DNA from: Clostridia bacterium
GTDB taxonomy: Bacteria; Bacillota; Clostridia; UMGS1883; UMGS1540
Direction: 5' to 3'
NCBI GenBank assembly: GCA_017620205.1
Contig: JAFZQX010000038.1
Location: forward strand, 1 to 55,132
Length of the DNA stretch: 55,132 nucleotides
Shown here: piece after piece, positions 21,601 to 30,600 of the stretch
How the letters are laid out: every line of letters begins with the position of its first letter
Numbering within the stretch: position 1 is the first letter of the stretch
The notes under the pieces: model-generated
The model's database searches: none
What the model was told of the DNA's origin: nothing
Seen by the model: the letters and a program-made list of their open reading frames with translations, nothing else
Made by a program: the position numbers and the translations under genes

Positions 21601-24600
21601 GACATCTGCTCCGCCGCCCGTCCAGGAAAGGTTAATAGTCTGACCTACGTGCGGATCGGAAACCGTCAGCTCGGGCTGAGGCGGCGGTGTGGAATCCTTG
21701 AAGTAAGTCTTAACCTGAACAGTAGGCTCGCTGCCCATATTTCTTACAACTGCCTTGACAGCATAATTGCCCTGTTCCCAAGCAGAAGTATCAATGGTGT
21801 TTTTCACAACGAAAAGCTCTGTGCCGAGAATATCGCTTTCAGAAGTATTCACAAGCTGTCTGCCGAGGTCTGATACATCGATTGTAGTAACACTTTCATA
21901 AACCGCATCGGACGGAACTGTCAGTGCACTCGAAGTACCTATATATGCTTTCCATATCTCAACTGTGCTGAGCGCGACATTATCAGCAATCTGAAGTTCC
22001 ATATTGAGACCCGCGTTAAATCTGCTTCCTTGTGCAGGGTTCATAGCCATAATTACAGGCAGAGAAGTTTCCGGTTCGGGACGCGTCTTTACGCCCGGCG
22101 GCAATATGCCGTCGCTGTAATCCTCAGTGGTAGGTCCGATTTTGCCGAGGTCGTTTTCCATAGCGACCTTGTAGAAGTATTGGTTGACGGGATTAAGCAC
22201 CTGATCAACATACACGTTAGCGGTCGTATGTGCCAATAATTCATAGTCGCCGTCATTTACCTTGCGATACAGCACATAACTTGCCGCGTCGTTTCCCGGT
22301 GCAGGCTTCCAGCTTACAATCATCTTCCATTCACCCGAATCCACACGGAAGCCCTCGGGTGCTGTCGGAGGATCGTTTGCAACATTTATTCTCGTTTCCG
22401 ATGTTGACATGTTTCCTGCGCTGTCGGTAACTGTTAAAAGTAATGCGTACAGACCGTCGGGGAATTTTGCTTCGGGTCCGTTTTCAGTTCCGAAAACGGC
22501 AAGTGTATTCCAGTCAACAGCCTTGATATTTCCGATCATATCCTGGTTTGCGAGTTCATCCCACGTTCCTGATGAAAGGACGTACCACGGAGCGTCTGTG
22601 CCGTCAACGGGAACAACTGCGCCTGTGATCTCGTCTAAAGTAAGACGTCTGTACTCAATTACATAAGACGCAATTTTTGTATTATCCGTAGCGTCAATAG
22701 TGAGGGTTGCGTCTGCTCTTGCAACGTCTCCGCCGCCGAATGTATTAACTATGGGAGTGGTGGTGTCGCTGCCCGGGATACAACTTTCGATATTCGAATA
22801 GAGGCTCTCATTTCCAAGGTCATCAACCGCACTTACACAATAACTGCCCTCAGCGCTTGTGTTATAAACGAATACAGAAGCGGTTGTTTCACCGATAAGA
22901 CGGTATTCGCCGTCCGCAGATGTATATTCATAGACATTGTATTTCAAAAGGTCTCTCGGAACAGAAGTCATTGTCCATTTGAGTGTTACAGAAAGCTCAC
23001 TCTCGGAAATAGTAAGTACCGGAGCAACCGGAGCCGCATTATCAATCTGATAGCTTACTTCGGCATCGGAGAAGTTGCCCGCAGCGTCGTATGCTCTCGC
23101 TTTAAAGGAAAGTGTTCCTTCTTTTGTATATTCTGTTGTATTAACGGAAACCGCGCCTGTCTGGGAAGTGCCGATTTTTACTTCTTCCGCACCTGATTTG
23201 AGGAAAAAGTCAACATGGTCAACACCAACATTATCTGTAACGGCTGCTGCAAGCGAAATCGTTCCTGCAAGTCTTGTGCCTTCAGGAATGATAAACCCTG
23301 TAATCTGAGGTAAAGTGGTATCTGCCTGCGGCGATACGCGGCTTGCAAGCGTTACGGCAGAGCCTTCGGTCTCCGCTTCGCTGACGCAAGTAACCTGATA
23401 AAGGTAAGTTTCACTATTATTCACGTCAAGGTCGGTAAACGATGTCAAAGTAGTAGATGAAATAAATACAAATCCACCGTCACCGCTCTTGCGATATATG
23501 TTATAGCGTGCAACTCTGACATTTTGGTCAGCAGGTTCATGCCACGACAGTTCAATTCTCATCTGTCCTGCGACAGCCGTCAGATCTTCGGGTGAGCCCG
23601 GTGCTTCCGAACTTATGGTCAAAGATTTTGTCATAGGAACAGAAAGCCTTCCTGCGCTGTCAACAGCCTGAACGAAAAGCGTATATTTACCGTCTGCAAG
23701 AGATGATGTATCAAACGAAGCATTTACTGTCGCTTTTTTCTCGTTTGTGTTCAGCTGCGTTTGGGTTATAGTTACATACGTTGAATCTGCGGCATCTGCA
23801 TGCTTATATTTGAATGCAACGCTGCCAAGACGCAAATCATCGGAAACCTCCGCAACCATAAGAATCTCGGCACCCGTTCTCTGGAATGTGAAAACTTCTA
23901 TTTCGGGGTCAACCAAATCCGGGTCAGGACGGTTCACGGTAGATTCACTGTGCAGTCCCTCGTTTCCGTAACGGTCAACAGCCGCAACAGTATATGTATA
24001 TATTCTGCCGGTGTCGCCCGTCATCTGAACGGTTTTGTCTTTATAGCTCAAGCCGTAAACTCTGTCGGCTACAAGCTGTTCTGCCTCAGTTCCCTCTGCC
24101 CTGTATACTCTGTAATAAGATGCGTTTTCAACAGATTCCCAGGAAAGATTTATTTCCATAACTCCGGGAACAGATACAGGAGCCGGAGGAGCCGCAAGCA
24201 TGTTCGGCGTACAGGTGAAATCTGCCGTTGCTTCAGCGGAAGAATTACCGCCAACAAGTTTTATCGTATGGTTTCCTGCCCCGGTCGCCTTTACATAACT
24301 CCAATCAGTTGAAACAGCTCCGTCGTCATCTGCGTATGTCCACAAGACGTAATCGTCAAAATCGTCAATGTAAGCGACAACCGACTCACCGCCGCGGAAG
24401 CCCTGTGCCGTAATATGGATAATGCTTCCGGGTTTAACGCCGTCATTGGGAGTTAAAATCATACTTGTAGTGTAGCTGCCTTTAGAAGACGCAGCCCCGG
24501 CCGTATCATCAAGACTGCTTCTGTTGTAAACGTCATCGACAGCTACAATCTTATAGGTATATTCAACGCCGTCAAGTGTTGAATAGTCAACCCAGCTTAC

Positions 24601-27600
24601 AACGTTGCCTGACGTGATTTTGAGCGGTGACAAGTAGTTTCTCAGTTCAAAATCACCGTCAGCTTTTCTGTAAACATAATAGTATGTTAAATCATTATCG
24701 GGATTGCGGTCCCATGTAAGTCTGATACCGCCGGCAGCGGGATACGCCGTAAGACCCGTTACAGTCGTTACATACGAATCAAGCTGACGTGTAATCTCAT
24801 AAGCATCGGATTCGTTGCCTGCAATATCAGAAATATAAACTCTTATGGTATAAGTGCCGTTATAATTTGAATCATACGCTCTGACAGCGCCGTAGGAATA
24901 AGATCCAAACGGGATAAATGCGCCTTCGGCTCCCGCGTTGATTTCGGCTCTTGCCGAGCTCCAATCAAGCTCTGCATTATCTGTTGCGTCAATCCACAAA
25001 TAAATATCTTTGCCAAGCTTTGCATCATCGGGGCTGACGCTTGTAATCACAGGTTTCTCCTCGTCCAAAATCGGAGTAGCGCTGCCCTCAATCCATGCAC
25101 TTTCATTTCCAGCTACATCGGCAGATGTTACTCTGACATAGTACAAGGCATTTGCGTCGAGCCTTCTTATAGTAGCGGTCTTTGTTCCGTCACTTGCATA
25201 AACGTAGGTATATTTATAATTTGCAAAGTCTTCGTCTTTCGAGTAGTAAACTATGTATTTATCAGCAACTTCGCCTGCCGCATCAGGTGTCCAGCTCCAG
25301 CTTACAATAAGACTGTTGGCTGACCCCACGGCATTGAGGGCCGTTACGGGCGCAGGCGGTGTGTTATCAACATAGAATCTTCGTTCGAGACTGCCTGTGT
25401 TGCCCGAACTGTCTGTAGCGGTAAATCTAAAGGTATAGATTCCATCGGCAAAAGCTGTAGTATTAACCTTCATAGCCGCCTTATATTCAGTATTTCCGCT
25501 ATAACTTCCGTTATAGACAGGAACGGAAGAACCGACAATAAATGCTTCACCGTTTTCAGGTATAGCCGTAATCTCAATAGCACTGATTTGCTGGTCGTCT
25601 GTAGCATATACGGAAAACTCGTTTTCGTTACCTTTTACCGTAGGAAGATATTCACTGCCCAAACGGATGCTATTTCCTGTATTTGCGTAAGCATATGAAA
25701 CTACAGGTGCGTCAACACCGCCGGCAAGCTGTGCTGTTCTTACCGCCGAGCCATCACCCTCGTTTCCGAGCCTATCGGTTGCAGTTACGATGTAGTCATA
25801 ACGAACACCGACAATAATAGGACAATCCTCATTCCTCATGTCGTGCGTCCAAGTTGTTATTTTGCTTTCGAGCTGTGCAAGCTTAATATACTCATCTGTA
25901 TTTTCGCCTTTGCAGTAAACAGAATACGAAACAACGTCCTCGTCCTCGGGAGCTTCCCAGCTCAAAACAATATTCTGTTTTCTTGCAAAAAGCGTAACAG
26001 ACGGTGCCGCAGGCGGAGTAGTGTCAATTCGGATATAGCAAATTGCCGTTCTTCCGCTTGAGGTATCGTTTGCGATAAGTCTGTATCTGCCGTCGGCAAA
26101 ACCTTCCGGAACAGTGAATGTGCCAACGATTTCGCCGTTTTCATCAACACTTGCACCGGAAGTCAAAAGCTCACTTTCAAAATAGAGATCATAAAGACCT
26201 AACGGTGTAAAGTTTACGCCTTCAAACCCAAGAGTATCACCGGCTTTTCCTTCGGCTGCTCCACCGGTTGCAGAAATTATCGGTCCTGTCTCCCTTACGT
26301 TTACGACAGCAGATGCACTTTTAAAGCTTTCACGTCCGAAAACATTTACTGTATGTTCGCCTGCAAGAGTTGAAACAGGAAGTGTATATACAACACTGAG
26401 ATTGCCGTCTGCGCCTGTTGTATAGCTTTCCAAACCGTCGTTGATTACTCTGTTATCAAAGTAAAACGAAAGTGCCTCATACGGCATAAAGTTTGCGGCG
26501 CTTATTGTTATTGCGGCACTCTCTTCCTGCATAGTTGCCTGAACGCTTGCCGAGGTTGACGTTACGGCGATGTTTGCTGTTTGCGTAACAGCAATTTTGC
26601 CAAACGCAAACGTAACCTGATAACTTCCTGAAGGCAGATTGCTCGGAATATTATAGGTAGTTGTCACCTGACCGCCGTTTTCGTTCAATATGCCGACGGT
26701 TTTTCCGTCTATTGCAATACGAACAGATTCACCGTTCAATAATCCTGAAGCTCCAAGTGTTATGGTTTCTCCGGCAGAAGCCGTCTGGGGATAAACCAAT
26801 GTAACAGACGGTGAAGAAATATTCACGGTGCTTGTAAGTAACATGCCCGATGTTGCTTCGTAAACCGCAAGGCTGTGTTCACCTGTCGCAATGTTTGCGG
26901 GAACAGCGTATGTTAGCGCAGCCGTGCCGTTTTGGGCAACGGTTGCCTGGGTTTCGGAATTATTACCGTCAAATCTGAGCTGTAAGGTTGCTCCCGGCAT
27001 ATGTCCCGTTACACTTACCGTAAGTGTTTCTCCTGCCGCAGGTGATTGCGGAGATACAGTTATTTGAGGCTCAAATCCTGTAACAGGAACAGACACTGTC
27101 CCCCATTTTTGAGATGATTTGCCTCTTGCAGTAACCGAAATATTTCCGGTATATCCGCTTGGTATAGAGAGAGCGATTGTCGCTCTGCCTAAATTATCAG
27201 CGGTAACCGCTGTCTCTGAAATATTATTTCTGTATATATCTGCATTTTCTTCTGCGTCAAGTCCCGTAACCGTTATATTTACGGTGCTGCCGCTGCGGAT
27301 ATTGCCTTCGTATGAGAGACTGAGGTCGCCGCCCTGCTCTGCTGCAATTCCGTAAAATGCGACTCTATGGCTTGCTGCGCCTGTTGCCGTAAATGTATAA
27401 CTGCCGTTTGCGGGAGAATAGTCAAGCGAATTGACTGTATAAGATGCATTGCCGTTTGCATCAGCGGATGCACTGCCTGTAATAACATCATTTATGCTGA
27501 ACGCAATACTCTCTCCCGGTTTAAATCCGCCGGCATACATAGTAATCGGCTGATAAAGAACAGGCTGACCCGAAAGAATAATGGTTTGCGCGGTAGAGTT

Positions 27601-30600
27601 AAATACAATGCTTCCTGATGCAACCATTCCGCTCTCATCGCCACGAAGCTCAATGCCGTGCCTGCCGGACTCTGCGGAATAGTCAAAGCTATAATTAAAT
27701 GATACGGGATTATTGTATTGTGTTGCGGAGGATTTATATACTCCGTCCACATACAGTTTTACTGTCTCATAATACTTAAAACCTGTTCCTTCTACAGTAA
27801 AGGAATCAAATCCAACGCTTTCTTTGGAAATAGAAATATCCGGGAATGTCTTTTCAAGAGGAACGGTAATTGAAGTCTCTTTTCCCGATGTTGAATGAAC
27901 CGCGGTAACCAAAACCGTTCCAACGTCCCCGGAAACCTCAGGTATGCGGACATAGAAGGAATGTTCGTCTTCATAATAATACCTGTAGTCGCTGCCGACC
28001 GCCTCGCCGTTTATGTATAAATCTGCGTTTCCTGTTTCAAAGCCTGCCGCGTAGAAATAGACATATTCGCCCGGAGTGGGTCTTTCTTTTGCGCATCTTA
28101 ACTGAACCTGCGGCGAATCCACCGTAAGCGTCGCTACTGCTGTCAGCCCTGAATCGGGCTCTACAGCTCTTAAAACATATACCCCGGGTTCAGGATTATC
28201 AAAGCTCGACAGGGTGTAGTCTTCCCCGTCGTAGTCGTCATATGTTGAGAAGTATGTATAAGGAATACCCGATGTGCCGTTCTCTGCAGGGTCAATATAT
28301 AGGTAAACCGCCTTATTTGCCGGGAAACCGTCAAGTCTTACATTAAAACTGTCGTTGGCTGAAACCGTCGCAGGCGTCAAAATCACCGAAGGAGAAAGGT
28401 CCGTTACGGTAAAACGTATCTGTGCAACGGCATTGCTTGATTCTCCGACCGCTCTTATTGTATGAACGCCTCTCAAAGAAAGGTCTGCACTCATTGTTAC
28501 GGTTCTCTCTTGCGAAGGGTCAGCGGAGTAACCGTAAGTAAAAGAAGATTCGTTCCGGTCAAGATAAAACTCTACATACTCGCTTTCTCTGAATCCGCTG
28601 AATGCAATCTCAATGCTGTCTCCAAGGTGCGGGTTTTCATTAACGAGTCTGATCTGCGGATTGTACTTGCCTACCGTACCGCTGACAGGCAAAGACTGAC
28701 CTACGTTGCCTGCCCTGTCAATCGCTTCTACTTTAAACCAATAGGTTTCTCCCGGTGTCAGATAACTGTAGGACGGATATGTAAACGAGCGTTCCGTCAA
28801 AAGCTCATAATAGCTGTTTAAACGGCTGTAATCACCGTCCTCGCTATTGGAATAATATACATTATATCCTTCTACGTCAGAATCAGCGGAAGCTGTCCAG
28901 CGCAAGTCAATTTTGCCCGGAACAGACGAAGTGGTGAGCGTCGGCGCCGCGGGAGCCGTTGTATCTTTTATAAAATGTAACGACGTATCATTAGCATGAC
29001 CGAAACAGTCTGTTGCAACAACTCTTAATGTATAAGCACCGTCACTTAGTGCCAAAAACTCCGCTTCGGAAATGTTACAGTAATACCCTCTGTGGCTTGG
29101 TTCATAAATCCACGGACTGTTTTCGGGGGTATATTCCGTTCCATCAGAGGCTGTAATGGTTTCGTAAACTGAAACTACCGCAGTTTCATCATTACAGTAA
29201 ATACTAAAACCGTTATAGTTCTTATACTGACCTTCTTCAACATTACTGAAAGTCACTGTCGGCGCCGCAGTGTCCGCAACAGGCGTAAACGGGCCGATTA
29301 TGCGCATCTCGCTTTCCACACCACGTGCATCTCTTACGCTTATTCCGTAATAGTACGTTCCCGATGCGCTTTCTTCGGTGTAGAAATAATCTGAATATTG
29401 ATAGTTATAAGTATAAAGCTCGTTTATAAGGTTATCGTGAAGTGTGCCGGGCGTAGTTGCACGGTAAATCAAGAAGCGGTTATTATAGTCGTAATCCCCT
29501 TCTCTTGAAAACTGTAAGTTCACACAGCTTACGCCTGCTTCACCAGTGAATGTATCCACGGGAGCGCAGGGCGCATTATTAACTTTAAACGCCGGAGAGT
29601 ATGTTGAATCATACTCTGCGGTCAGCTCCTCATACGCTGCGCTTGCGTTGCCTGCTCTGTCATAAGCAACAGGCAAAAGTCTGACATTTACAGGACCTTC
29701 GGCAGAGCCCGCAACAGTCGTGGTATCCCAAACATAGTTCTCGCCCTGTGCAACACTGCCGAGTTTATTAAATACGCCGCCATCTACGGAAAGATAAATA
29801 TCAGTATGGTCTATCCCGCTGCCGTAATCATATATATTTCTCGCCTGAAGAGAAACCGTATCGTTTAAAACTGTCGAGCCGTAGAGGTAGGTACTCTTTT
29901 CAGGAATGTAGAAACGCCAGTATCCATCCAATACGGGCGGATTTGCATCGATTTCGTAGTATTCATTGACAGTATCACTTTGCGCACCGCCGATGATAGC
30001 ATAAGCGTAAATATATGTATAGCCGTCAATAGAAATAGGTGCGGTATATTGTGTAAAGCCGCCGTAACTGTAGGTACTGTAATATATTTCAGCATTCGGG
30101 TCGGGATGGCTCAAAACCAATTCGAAAGGAGCGTTATACATACCGCCCTCAACAGAGAACGTAGGCGCTTCCAAGCCTTTCGTAATAGTTAACTGATAAG
30201 ACTGGCTTGAACTGTACCCGCTTTGGTCACAGCCGAGAACCAATCTGTATGTACCCGGATTAAGAACATGCTGAATCGTAATTGATTCATTTCCTGCATC
30301 ACCTTCGACAACCGAAGCGAGCTCATTGTTTTGCGAATCGTAAAGATATGCCGGAAAACTGTAGTGATAATACCAACCCCAGTAAAGATCCGGGCGCTCT
30401 ACGGCTATCTTGTAATTGCCCGCCTCACGAACATCCAAGGTATATTCTTCATCGTGACCGCCGATGATATATCCGTCAGACGTAATTTCCGATGACTGGT
30501 TAACCGTAAGAGTCTTTGGGGTCGCAATAACATAGGCTCTCGATGCAGTCTGGGAATAAACGTCATTTTCGCTGTCGTATGCACAGAGTTCTATATAGAA